This document shows positions 1-11,121 of a stretch of 64,000 bases of DNA, in pieces. Origin of the DNA: Brassica napus (Eukaryota > Streptophyta > Magnoliopsida > Brassicales > Brassicaceae); the NCBI RefSeq assembly GCF_020379485.1, contig NW_026014816.1, positions 1-64,000 on the forward strand, read 5' to 3'. The notes below the pieces were generated by a model. It saw only the letters and a program-made list of their open reading frames with translations. It ran no database searches and had not been told where the DNA came from. Positions within the stretch are counted from its first letter, which is position 1, and every line of letters starts with the position of its first letter. Both the position numbers and the translations under genes were made by a program.

Positions 1-3000
1 GGAAGAGCTCACCTTTCCTGCAGAGACAAGTGAAGCCGGCGCATCAGGACTGGTTCATCGGGTCTTGCGGGTGAAAGTGAAGGAAGAGCTTAACCTCTCA
101 CCATCAGAGCTGTGAAGAACATGGATCATGAGGTGATCAAGAAGTCAGACATGATGCCCTTGATCAAAGCCCTTAAAGAGTCTGGTAACACCCTTGGAAA
201 CACCCTTGGTTATTCCTATACTGCTCATGTGCTGCCTAGAACTTGTGATAGCTTGCTAGGAAGCTTTGATAGGATGAGAACTGAACCGGATAGATATACA
301 ACCGTTGCTGCTGATAGGATGTCTAGAAATGAAACCACATTGCTTGATCTTATTGATAACTTGAAACTGGTAAAGAACAACCTAGGAATCATATTGCTCA
401 AGAATAAACCATTGATTATTGTTCAGGTGCTTCACCCATAAATAAGTGATGATAGCCTTATAAAGAACATAGAACCGGCTCATGGACATGTAATGATTGC
501 AAATGGTGATAGAATTCCTATTAGAGGTGTAGGAGATTTAAAACTGTTTAATAAGGATTCTAAAGCTTTGTACATGCCTGAGTTTGCTTCTAATCTTTTA
601 TCTGTTAAGAGGTGTACCAATGATCTTCAATGCAATGTTATTTTCAGTCCTAATGAGTGAAATTTCAGATATTGAAAGCAGTAAGTTGATTGGGCAAGGA
701 GTAACCAAAGGAGACCTTTATTTACTTGAAGACCTTTCTTTCATTTCTAGTTCTAGTTGCTTGTTGAGTTCCGTTTAAGTAGAGTGCATTGTGGCATTCT
801 AGGCTAGGACATCCACATGTTAGAGCCTTAAGCTTAATGTTACCAGGTGTCATGTTTAAAAATAATGAGTGTGAAGCATGTATTTTGGGAAAGCATTGTA
901 AGACTGTGTTCAAGAGATCTACTATACTATCATGAAAATGCTTTGATCTTGTTCATTCTGATGTATGGACTGCTCCATGCTTATCTAGAGACAATTACAA
1001 ATACTTTGTCACATTCATAGATGAGAAATCCAAATACAACCTGGATAACACTAATTAAAACAAAGGATAGGTTCTTGATGCATTAAAAACTTTCAATCAT
1101 ATGTTCTAACCAGTATAATGCCAAGATTAAGATTTTCAGGTCTGATAATGGTGGAGAGTATACTGGCCATGCATTCAAGAACCATCTAGCTCAACAGGGG
1201 ACTTCATCAAACGAGTTGCCCTTATACACCTCAACAAAATGGAGTGGCTGAGAGGAAGAACAGACATCTTATGGAAGTGGCTAGATCAATGATGTTCCAG
1301 ATGAAGTACCAAAGAGATTCTGGAGTGATGCTGTGATCACGGCTTGCTACCTAATCAATAGGATACCAACCAAGATTCTGGAAGATAGAGCCCCTTATGA
1401 AGTTCTCAACAACAGCAAGCCAGTCCTAGATCACCTAAGAGTGTTTGGGTGTGTAAGCTATGTTCTTGTCCCGGAGAGATGAGAAACAAGCTGGAAGCAA
1501 AGAGTATCAAAGCTATGATGATAGGATACTCAACCACACAGAAGGGATACAAGTGCTTTGTTCCTGAGACAAGGAGAGTCCTTGTATCTAGAGATGTCAA
1601 GTTCTTTGAAGAAAAGAGCTACTATGAAGATAAAGATTGGAAAGAGCTGGAGGATCTTTCACAACCTTCCGATAGAGCTACAAGCTTGAGACAGATACTA
1701 GAAGGTCTTGGAATGGAATGTCCCAGAGTCGACAGAGATCAGTCATCTGAATGGACAAGAAGCTGAAGAACCATCTCACCTTGATCATGAGGGAGGGATG
1801 GAATTGAGCCGGATGAGAATCAAGATGTTGCGATCATCCGGATCATCCTGATCAAGTGGAGCTGAACCAAGTAATGAAGAGCTTAATGAGTTACCAGAAC
1901 AAGGAGGAGTGGAAGCAACTGAAGTAGAAGCACCAGAGCAAGCACCAGTTGAGGTACCATTGAGGAGAAGCACACGGCTGAAGAGAGATGCTTCCAACTG
2001 GGTAAACACGAGAGTGTACTACAATGCCCAGCTGTGGAGCATCCTTCTCAAGCTGTGTGTTCATTTGCCTGTTATCCAAAGGAGCATTGCGCATTCATGA
2101 TGAGCCTAGATGAAAGTAGTGTACCAAGATCATATGAAGAGGCAATGCTACATCAATTGGAAGGAATCTGTTGAGATGAGGCAAATGCCATGATAAAGAA
2201 TGACACTTGGTTTGAAAGTGAGTTGCCAAAAGGAAAGAAGGCAGTAACCAGCAAGTGGATATTCACCATTAAGTATCTACCTGATGGAACCATTGACAGA
2301 AAGAAGACAAGACTGGTGGCCAGAGGATACACTCAAACATATGGGGAAGACTACATTGATACCTTTGCCCCTGTGCCAAGCTACATACAATAAGAATTGT
2401 ATTGTCTATTGCTGTGAACCTTGAGTGGGAGCTTTGGCAGATGGATGTGAAGAATGCATTTCTTCAGGGAGAACTAGAAGATGAAGTGTACATGCATCCA
2501 CCACCGGGTCTTGAACATCTTGTGAAACCAGGGAATGTATTGAGACTCAAGAAGGCAATCTATGGGTTGAAGCAATCACCTAGAGCATGGTACAACAAGC
2601 TGAGTACTACTCTGAATGGCCGTGGGTTCAAGAAGTCAGAGTTGGATCACACCCTCTTCACCCTCACTACACCTTCAGGTATCATCTGTCTACTTGTATA
2701 CGTTGATGATATTATCATAACAGGTAGTGATAAGGCTGGTATAAAAGCCACAAAGGAGTATTTGAAATCTGTATTTGAAATCAAGACTTAGGGGAAATGA
2801 AATACTTCCTTGGAATTGAGTTGTGTAGATCTAAGGAAGGATTGTTCATTTCCCAAAGGAAGTATACACTTGATCTTTTGAAAGATGCAGGTATACAAGG
2901 AGACAAGACAGCAAAGATGCCTCTTGAAGATGGATACAAGGTTCCACGTGAGGGGAGGTTGAAGATAGCAAGGCCTTTCATGATCCAAGCTGTACAGAAG

Positions 3001-3660
3001 CTAGTAGGAAGCTCATCTACCTTACAATCACACGACCAGAAACATATGCTTTGCGGTGAAACCAAATAAGCCAGCATATGCAAGTCCCAAAGGATCATCA
3101 CTGGCGCATGGTGGAGAGACTTCTCCTGTATCTGAATGGGACGTCAAGCCTTGGAGTGTGGATGGGATGCAACAAGAGCACTGAAGTGGTGGGATACTGT
3201 GATGCTGATTGGGCTGGAGATAGAGCAGACAGGAGATCAACCACCGGCTATTGTACATTCATTGGAGGCAACTTGGTGACTTGGAAGAGTAAGAAGCAGA
3301 AGGTGGTGTCTTGTTCAAGCGCTGAAGCTGAGTAGAGCAATGCTGAAGCTTACCAATGAGTGGTATGGATCAAAGGAATCTTGAAGCATTTGGAGATAGA
3401 GCAGGGAACTCCAATGACTATGCATTGTGATAATCAAGCGGCTATACACATTGCGACCAACTCAGTCTTCCATGAGAGAACCAAGCACATTGAAGTTGAT
3501 TGTCACAGGTGAGCAGAGGATTGTCTTGGGATGATCTTGCCATGCTACACAAGGAGTGAGGATCAACTTGCGGATGTGTATTCACCAAGGCTGCAAGACA
3601 AAAGACTATGGAGTCCATTCATACCAGATTGGGGCTCATAGATCTTCCCCAAGGAGCTGA
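1..3660 (+). pseudogene. Degenerate copia gag-pol polyprotein
   Basis: This is a broken polyprotein reading frame. Recognisable pieces are a gag C-terminal linker (112-441), the region after the protease with the MIANGDRIPIRG-type segment (about 490-660), integrase with SDNGGEY (about 1142-1160) and PQQNGVAERKN (about 1230-1260), RT at 2190-2791 with YVDDIIITGSD near 2700-2730, and RNase H with YCDADWAGDRADRRS near 3200-3240. The frame shifts many times, mostly by loss of one base, for example around 1075, 1088, 1110, 2170 and 3335. The protease DSGASHHM motif is disrupted near 425-440. It cannot encode a functional protein as written. The breaks resemble those in the neighbouring gypsy copy 1 below 6.5 kb, so some may be assembly errors and not decay. 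Confidence 0.85.
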
Positions 3661-3692
3661 TCCCCTTTGCCATGAGGTCTTTACTCTTTTTC

Positions 3693-3731
3693 CCTCATCA
3701 GGTTTTGTCCAATGGGTTTTCCTTGGTGAGG
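3693..3731 (+). other. Conserved post-stop hairpin, element 1
   Basis: Stem arms CCTCATCAGG (3693-3702) and CCTTGGTGAGG (3721-3731) pair, with G-U pairs, around a loop close to the family constant TTTTGTCCCAATGGGTTTT but lacking one C. Flanks CTCTTTTTC and GTTTTTAATGAG match the other elements. Confidence 0.7.
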
Positions 3732-3762
3732 TTTTTAATGAGGAAGATCTCATGGTGGTTCC

Positions 3763-3791
3763 AAGCTTAACTAAGTTACTAAGTTAAGCTT
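3763..3791 (+). other. Inverted repeat abutting polypurine tract, element 1
   Basis: Arms AAGCTTAACT and AGTTAAGCTT flank a short loop and end directly at the polypurine tract GAGGGGGAG (3792-3800). This version carries the AAC/GTT pairing variant. Confidence 0.7.
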
Positions 3792-3800
3792 GAGGGGGAG

Positions 3801-4354
3801 TGTTAAAATAATGGTTCAGTATATGGGGAGATGGTTAAGAGTTGAGGATGTGAGGATGTGAGGCAAAGGGAAGGAAGGTTAGGGATCGACCAGGCCGTAC
3901 AAGAGGCCGTACCGGCCGTACTGTCCGTACTGTCCGGGTCGATCCATAACTCGACCAAGCGGGAAGTTACCCGGGTGAAGGGTTAACGGCAAAGGGGTTT
4001 TACCCTAGGAGATATGACCGTTTGGATGGATAAGGTGACCGCGGCTTATCCTGACAGTCTGGCAAGCTGTAAAGGCAAAAGGAACCGAGTCCAAGATGCC
4101 AAAGCGTGTGACAGCTCCCATTGGTTTACATTTGAATTAAAGCAATCTTATCCTTGACCTCACATGCTTAGTGCTTCTGAATACCCTAATGTCTCTCTCT
4201 ATATATTGTAAACTCTGTCTTGATTAATGGTTAACACGAGTTCATCATTTCTCTCTCTAGTTCATCATGTTTCTCTTCTACATTTCATAAATCATCTCAT
4301 CTCACTTTAATCTTTCTCTAAATCTCTCAATACCTGTTCAACTCTCTAAAATCA
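3801..4354 (+). repeat. 3' LTR of element 1
   Basis: The LTR starts TGTTAAAATAATGG right after the polypurine tract and ends near AAAATCA at the junction with gypsy sequence. It contains four GTAC cores at 3897-3930, a TATA-like TATATATTG near 4200 and a CT-rich leader. This resembles the other copia LTRs but it is not the same family. The exact right end is uncertain by a few bases. Confidence 0.8.
3897..3930 (+). promoter_or_regulatory. Phased GTAC array in element 1 LTR
   Basis: Four GTAC cores start at 3897, 3909, 3918 and 3927, mostly as CCGTAC, spaced 12, 9 and 9 bp. See the finding on SBP/SPL-type sites. Confidence 0.6.
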
Positions 4355-5703
4355 TAAAGTTCTCTACTACTTGTCATCCTCAAACTGATGGACAAACTGA
4401 AGTAGTTAACAGATCTTTGTCTGCTCTCTTGCGTGCGTGATTAAAAAGAACATCAAAACTTGGGAAGATTGTATTCCTCATGTGGAATTTGCTTATAACC
4501 ATTCTGTGCATAGTGCTACAAAGTTCTCACCTTTTCAGATTGTTTATGATTCAATCCTTTGACTCCTTTGGACCTCATGCCTTTACCATACAATGAGCAA
4601 ACTAATCTTGATGGCAAGGCAAAAGCCGAGTTGGTTGTTTCATTGCATGAACAGGTAAAGAAGACATTGAGAAGAGGACCAAGGAGTATGAAAAGCAAGC
4701 AAACAAGAAGAGACATGAGCTGTTGCTGGAACCAGGAATCTTGTATGGATTCACTTGAGAAAGGAGAGGTTTCCTGAAGAAAGAAGTCTAAACTGATGCC
4801 AAGGACAGATGGACCTTTCACTGTGCTTGAACGGATCAACAACAATGCTTACAAGATTGATCTTCAAGGTAAGTATTCTATAAGTTCTACTTTCAATGTT
4901 GCTGACTTGATCCCTTTTCGTGCAGATGATTTGGATTTGAGGACAAATCCTTTTAAAGGAGGAGGGGATGATGTGAGCTTGACTGAACCAGTAGCTGATC
5001 TTGCGCATGAAGAGCTGGAAGAAGTGACAGTGAAGAGGAGCTGGATGAGACGAACCTACAATTGGATACAAGGAGCTGGATGGGAGTTCAATTGGATTTA
5101 ACTCAGCACGAGACCCCATTCTCTTTCTCCAATGGGCCAATAACCAGATCAAAGACAAGACAATTGAAGAGAGGCTTCTCAGATTGGTTTACACAAACCA
5201 ATCTCGACATCTGAAGAAAACCAAGTCAAAGAAGCCTTGAAGATATTCATTGTTCAGTCTTCAACACTACCTAGTTTTACTTAAGATATTTTCGAAACTA
5301 CAAGTCCTTGGTGACTCTTTGCTTTCCTTTCTTTCTACTTAAACTCTCTGCAAGATCTGAATAAAATCAATCACTTTTTGTTATCAAAAATTCTCTCTAA
5401 ACTTGTGATTCCTTTGTTCAGTTTTTGGACATCGAATTGGCTAGAAGAGTGATCTTCCTTAAGCCTTGATCTTGTTCACTAGTGGGGCTGCCTCTCACGG
5501 ACTAAGAGCATCCCAATCAGTGCCTGATCATTCCGCAGATCATCACTGAAACCATCTCTACCATCGATCACCAATCCCCTTTCTATCAACTCATCAATCG
5601 ATCATCTTTCAATCAGTGTTAGTAACCTGATCCATCACCACCAAAATCATACCAGATCGACCCTCAAGAGCATCCTAGGTCTTCCTTGACCAGGAAGCTA
5701 TTA
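4355..5703 (+). mobile_element. Gypsy X: 3' fragment of a diverged CRM-like chromovirus
   Basis: This fragment holds the end of integrase, the C-terminal tail, a polypurine tract (AAAGGAGGAGGGGA, ending 4968) and an LTR starting TGATGTGAGC at 4969. The LTR start resembles that of gypsy copies 1 and 2 (TGATATGATC). The right end of the LTR is not clear. The sequence stays unassigned up to about 5703, where inverted gypsy copy 1 begins abruptly. It lacks the post-stop hairpin seen in the other gypsy family. Confidence 0.72.
4357..5190 (+). pseudogene. Gypsy integrase C-terminus, frameshifted
   Basis: The translated pieces include [14 protein letters not shown] (about 4370-4410), a [16 protein letters not shown] segment (about 4490-4540), a PLDLMPLP segment near 4560-4590, and [21 protein letters not shown] (about 4800-4865), the GPF module typical of chromoviral integrases. 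Past the LTR start a NGPITRSKTRQLK segment (about 5130-5165) matches the tail [12 protein letters not shown] of gypsy copy 2, so the pol frame probably ran into the LTR here too. There are frameshifts near 4435, 4550 and 4780. No chromodomain is visible. Confidence 0.75.
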
Positions 5704-8700
5704 CAAACTGACCCTTTCACACTCAGTAAAGGATTAAATCCAAAGGAGAGGTGGGATTGAACCCATAAACAATTTCAAAGGGTGAAAACTTAGAAGCAGA
5801 TGCACAGCATGATTATATGCAAATTCACATGTGGCAGATAATCTTCCCAAGATTTCAGATTCTTTTTAATGAATGCACGCAAGAGTGTTCCTAGAGTTCT
5901 ATTAACTACTTCAGTCTGTCCATCAGTTTGCGGATGACAAGTAGTGGAGAACAACAACTTAGTGCCTAGCTTAGACCAAAGAGTTTTCCAAAAATAACTA
6001 AGAAACTTAGTATCCCTATCAGAACTATGGTCCTAGGCATGCCATGTAAACGCACAATCTCCTTAAAGAACAGATTAGCTACATGCAATGCATCATCAGT
6101 TTTATGACATGCTATGAAATGTGCCATTTTTGAGAACCTGTCAACAACAACAAATAGAATCCTTCCCAGTCCTAGTTCTAGGCAATCCAACAATGAAATC
6201 CATAGATATGTCATTCCAAGGATGATAAGGAATAGGGAGAGGAGTATACAAACCGTGAGACTGAACCTTAGACTTAGCTTGCTTGCAAGTTGCACATCTC
6301 TCACATAGTTTCTCCACATCACTTTTCATCCGAGGCCAAAAGAAATGATCCTGCAAGGTTTTAAGAGTCTTTGCAATACCAAAGTGACCCATGAGACTCC
6401 CTCCATGTGATTCCCTAACAAACAAATCTCTCAAGAGCAATTAGGCACACACAGTCTATTATCATAAAAGAGGATCCATCATGTCTAAAATAATGTCCAG
6501 CAGCAAATTTCTCACAAGAGTTATAAGCTTCTTTAAAATCTGGATCAGATTCATACATCTCTTTAATCTGCTCAAAACCTAACAACTTAGCATCAAGAGT
6601 GTTTAAGAGAACATACCTTCGAGATAGTGCATCAGCAACTATGTTTTCTTTACCTTGTTTGTACTTGATGACATAAGGAAATGTCTCAATGAACTCAACC
6701 CACCTTGCGTGTCTTTTGCTGAGCTTGTTCTGTCCTTTCAAGTACTTGAGAGACTCATGATCGGTGTGTATCACAAACTCCTTGGGCCACAAGTAATGCT
6801 GCCAAGTCTGCAAAGCTCTCACCAAGGCATACAATTCCTTATCATAAGTTGCATAGTTGAGAGTGGCGCCTCCAAGCTTCTCACTGAAATAAGCTATGGG
6901 TCTCTTCTCCTGCATAAGAACAGCACCAATTCCAATTCCTGAGGCATCACATTCAATTTCAAAAGTTTTATTGAAATCAGGAAGTATAAGAAGAGGGGCA
7001 TTAGTAAGCTTCTCTTTTAGGCATTGAAAGGCAAGTTCTTGTGCTTCTCCCCATTTGAATCCAACTTCTTTCTTGATCACCTCAGTCAATGGGGCTGCTA
7101 TGGTGCTAAAGTCTTTCACAAACCGTCGGTAGAAGCCAGCAAGGCCGTGAAAGCTCCTTACTTCACTTATAGTCTTTGGAATTGGCCATTCTTGAATTGC
7201 TCTCACCTTCTCCTGATCCACCTTTACTCCATCTGCACTCACAACAAAGCCTAGGAAGACCAAGTTATCCGTACAAAAAGTGCATTTCTTAAGGTTAGCA
7301 AACAGTTTTTCTTTTCTCAACACATCAAGAACAGACTTAAGATGATCTATATGCTCTCCTAGGTTCTTACTGTAAACAAGGATATCATCAAAGTATACTA
7401 CCACAAACAAACCTATGAAAGATCTAAGCACATGATTCATCAATCTCATAAAAGTGCTAGGAGCATTGGTTAATCCAAAAGGCATGACTAACCACTCATA
7501 CAACCCATGCTTAGTCTTAAAGGCTGTTTTCCACTCATCTCCCTCTTTCATTCTTATTTGATGATATCCACTCTTCAAATCTATCTTAGAAAAGACACTA
7601 GAACCATGCAACTCATCAAGCATATCATCTAATCTAGGAATAGGGTGGCGATACTTCACTGTTATGTTGTTGATTGCTCTACAATCAACACACATACGCC
7701 AGCTCCCATCTTTCTTTGGAACAAGGAGCACAGGCACAGCACATGGGCTCATACTTTCACGGATATGGCCTTTCTCCATCAGTTCCTCAACCTGCCTTTG
7801 TAGCTCCTTGGTTTCCACAGGATTAGTTCTGTATGCTGGTCTGTTGGGAAGAGTAGCTCCTGGTACAAAATCAATCTGATGCTCAATCCCTCGAATAGGT
7901 GGCAATCCTATGGGATTATCTTCTGGAAATACATCCTGGTATTCCTGTAAAAGAGCTGACATCTCACTCGGATACACCGGTGTACAATCAGTTAGAGACA
8001 AAAGAGATTCTTTAAAGATAAATAAGAGAACCGATTGATGAGAATAAAGAGATCTTTTGATTTCACTAGCTTTAGCATAGAAGTTGTGTTGCTTATCTGG
8101 TTTGAGATCAACCTCTTTCTTTTTCTGAAGCTGAAGCTGATCTTCATGCACTTCTTTAGGAGTTAGAGGTACCAAGACAGTTCGCTTGCCGTTGAACTCA
8201 AAAGAATGTTTGTTGGTGAAGCCATCATGGATGACACGCCTATCAAATTGCCAAGGCCTTCCCAGTAGTATGTGGCTGGCTTCCATGGGTATCACATCAC
8301 AGAGAATGTCATCTTCATACCTCCCAATGGTCAAGGGTATAGAGACCTGAGTAGATACCCTCATCTCGCCCTCTTCATTAAGCCATTGCAGCCGGTAAGG
8401 TTTAGGATGCTTTTGAGCTTTCAAACCAAGCTTCTTCACCATTGTCTCGCTAGCAACATTAACACAGCTTCCACCGTCGATGATCAGGCTGCAGACCTTT
8501 CCTTGCACCAGACAACGTGTGTAGAACAAGTTCTCTCTTTGTTCTTGCTCCTCTGTTTTGTTTTGCAAACTGAGAGTTCTTCTTGCAACCAAAAGTCTAC
8601 CTTGAACTGGTTCCTCCTCATGCTCAACTTCTGATAGTTCTTGATCAGTCCTTAGTTTCTCATCTTCAGATTCAAACTCTCCATTCTCCAGAAGAATCAT

Positions 8701-9777
8701 AACTCTCTTGTTAGTACACTCATTAGCATAGTGCCCACGCCCTTGGCACTTAAAGCACTTCACATCTCTTGCACGCGAGCTTGTAGCTTCCACTTTACCC
8801 TTATCTTTGTTGTAGATGCTACTAGACTTGGATTCTTCTTTTGGCTGTGGCTTGCTCTCCTTTTGATAGCTCGGTTTATCTTCCTTAGAGGTCTGGTATC
8901 TATTGGAACCATAGCTGCCACGCGCATAACTTCTTCTCTTAACTTGCTGCTCCACCAAGATAGCTTTGTGTAGCATCTCCTCTATCTCCAAGTAGTGTTG
9001 CATCTCCACTCTATCTTGTATCTCACGGTTGAGTCCACCAAGAAATCGTGCCATGGTAGCTTCACTGTCCTCAGATACACAAGCTCTTAGCATAAGCAAC
9101 TCCATCTCTTGAAAGTATTCCTCTACAGACTTTGATCCTTGTGTGAGCAGTCTCAGCTTTTGATGAAGATCACGGTGATAATGACTTGGTACAAACCTCT
9201 TGCGCATCACAGCTTTCATCTCTGCCCATGTTTCAATGGGGAATTCACCATTGCGCCTCTTGTTTGTGACCAACTGATCCCACCAGCTCAATGCATAATC
9301 ATTGAACTCGGTAGCAGCTACTTGAATCTTCTTAGTCTCTGAGTAATGCTGACAGTTGAAAACGAGTTCGATCTTCTTCTCCCACTCAAGATAGGCATCT
9401 GGATCAGCTTTACCATGGAAAGGAGGGATCTTAAGCTTTAATCCTGATAGCTCATTGCGTCTATGCCTCCGGCCCTCATGATCACGTCGAGATCTTCTAC
9501 TGCTACGTCTTGAACCGGAGCTATGGCTACTTCTCTCATAGAAGTTATCAGTCTCTTCTGATCCAGCATGCTCACGCTGACCTTGTCTGTTTCTTCTTTG
9601 CTCATGTCTTGAACCAGATGCTTGTCCTTGCCCATCATGCGGTCTCTGATCATACTTCTCTTCCAGTAACTTCACCATCGCTTCCATCACTTGTTTGGTG
9701 ATTGCTTCTTGCAGCAATCTATTCCTTCGCACAAAGGTTTCATCATCCTCCTCAGACCCCATTGCTTCCTGATACAC
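5704..9777 (-). pseudogene. gag-pol: Gypsy gag-pol polyprotein, truncated and frameshifted
   Basis: The frame opens at 9777 and runs without a break to about 6475, giving gag, CCHC knuckle ([14 protein letters not shown]), protease ([11 protein letters not shown]), RT (YFDDILVYS) and RNase H ([11 protein letters not shown]). This part looks identical in sequence to the first roughly 1,085 residues of the intact copy 2. A one-base deletion near 6470 shifts the frame. At least six further single-base deletions relative to copy 2 follow down to 5704, breaking the integrase (pieces at 5966-6440). The integrase C-terminus is absent. All the damage lies below about 6.5 kb, which is odd for random decay. 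Confidence 0.88.
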
Positions 9778-10256
9778 GAAAAACTTGAACCAGTAAGTAG
9801 TTCAAAAGAATTCAGAACTCAAGATTCAAATAAGGAAACAAAGTATTCAAACAAAGCGGCAAATGAAGATACTTGATCAACACGCGACAATTTGAATTCT
9901 ATCTTTTCGAAATTGAAACAATAACAGATCAGATTCAACAGATGATGAAATGAGGTAATCAAATCCTGATCTATGATTCTAACAACAGATCGAGTCACAC
10001 AATCACAAGAAACTTTCGGATCAAGCAAAACGATAACGTAATCGACAAGAATGTGAAAAGGTTTTGTTCAAAACTTGATCGAAATTCTTAGATCTATCAG
10101 TATGAGACACGAAACAATCAGATCTAGCAATCCTGATAATGAAACAAGCAGATCAAGTGAGAATAAACACACAAGAACCGATTGATCAAAAATATGAATC
10201 GACAAAGAGTAGATCTTAAGAAATCGCAAAAGAGAAATCGAAACTCCCCTTCCAGA

Positions 10257-10270
10257 GTGCTCTGATACCA
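10257..10270 (-). other. Primer binding site, gypsy copy 1
   Basis: The minus strand reads TGGTATCAGAGCAC, complementary to the 3' end of plant initiator tRNA-Met. Two bases (AG) separate it from the LTR end. Confidence 0.8.
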
Positions 10271-10581
10271 CTTAATGAGATCCTAGGACCCTTCTCTGGA
10301 TGGTTTGGATAGATCCTTGCATAAACGAATCAAAGACTCAAGTTTATCAAGGCTGTGGATCGAATGGTGACACAAGAGGCTGCGGAAAGGCTCCTTGATA
10401 CTCCTAGACTTAGATCGGATATGACACACCTTTCTAAAGCCCTTGGGCGTTGGATATTACACACCAACAGACTGGATACTACACACCAGACACTCTCTTA
10501 ACTCGTGAAAGCAAGGGAGAAGAAAACACAAAGGTTTAAATGAAAGAAAACTTGATAGATGCTAGGGTTGCCGAGTTACAC

Positions 10582-10590
10582 ATATATATA
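10582..10590 (-). promoter_or_regulatory. TATA-like motif, gypsy copy 1 5' LTR
   Basis: An alternating TATATATAT run in the LTR is the best candidate core promoter for the minus-strand transcript. Confidence 0.5.
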
Positions 10591-10800
10591 GTGAAAGGCT
10601 TGGAACAGGCTCCAAGCATTTCGAAATTAAAGGAACAGACTCCTCCAATTAATGTAGAAGTAAAGACACAACTTAGATAGAGTTTTCGAAAATGAAAGAC
10701 ATAAATACTTAGAAATAAAGATAGCATAAGGTTCTTCATGTGGTTTGGTCCGAGAGTATCACTAGGTGATAAGATAGCAAGACTATGGCCTCGTTAAAAA

Positions 10801-10841
10801 CCTATCATTGCAAAACCCAATGGGACAAAAACAATGATAGG
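10801..10841 (-). other. Conserved post-stop hairpin, gypsy copy 1 LTR
   Basis: Perfect 10-bp arms CCTATCATTG and CAATGATAGG enclose a loop with GTCCCATTGGGTTTT. It lies about 37 nt after the stop codon at 10878. The stem sequence differs from the copia version while pairing is kept. Confidence 0.75.
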
Positions 10842-11121
10842 AAAAGAGCACACATAGCTTGCTAGCCTAGATGATACTCAACTTGATGGTAAGATGGCTT
10901 GAATGGTGATAAGCGTATCTTGAAGTATCAAGCTTCCTCCAAGACATTCTTCTTGCTCCAAGGACTTCCTGATTAGTCCTCCAATAGCTTCTTTGAGTTT
11001 CCTAGCTCTGGCTCGAGTCATGGGACCTTTAGGAATGGTTAAGACCCCATCTTCTTCAGCTGGTTCATCTCTAAACTCGCCATCTCTATCTCCATCAGCT
11101 GGCTGGTCCATGATCATATCA

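Larger units (their letters stand above)
1..4354 (+). mobile_element. Ty1/copia element 1, 5' end outside window
   Basis: The window opens inside the gag region of a copia element related to elements B and E. The order gag tail, protease, integrase, RT, RNase H, 3' untranslated region, polypurine tract (3792-3800) and 3' LTR (3801-4354) is preserved. The 5' LTR and most of gag lie left of the window. The right flank is gypsy integrase sequence, so the element probably inserted into gypsy X. The target-site duplication cannot be checked because the left end is missing. Confidence 0.88.
5704..11121 (-). mobile_element. Gypsy copy 1: CRM-like chromovirus, 3'-truncated
   Basis: The element is on the minus strand with its 5' LTR at 10273-11121, a tRNA primer site at 10257-10270, a leader of about 480 nt and gag-pol to the left. 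It is nearly identical to gypsy copy 2 but stops at the position matching 50393 of that copy, so the integrase tail and 3' LTR are missing. To the right the LTR meets the satellite directly, between monomer positions 123 and 124, so it inserted into the satellite. The lost left part prevents a TSD check. Confidence 0.88.
10273..11121 (-). repeat. 5' LTR of gypsy copy 1
   Basis: This 849-bp LTR begins TGATATGATCATGG at 11121 on the minus strand and ends CTCATTA at 10273. It contains the last roughly 79 codons of the pol frame (10878-11117), the post-stop hairpin (10801-10841) and a TATATATAT promoter motif near 10582-10590. It matches the 5' LTR of gypsy copy 2 very closely. Confidence 0.88.

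Noticed and set aside
4355..5703. Host gene between 4.3 and 5.7 kb
   Set aside because: All translated similarity is to gypsy integrase and its tail. The rest is LTR-like and has no exon pattern I can support.
6114..9701. Plus-strand open frames across gypsy copy 1
   Set aside because: They are shadows of the minus-strand gag-pol frame. The same frames recur at the same offsets in copy 2.
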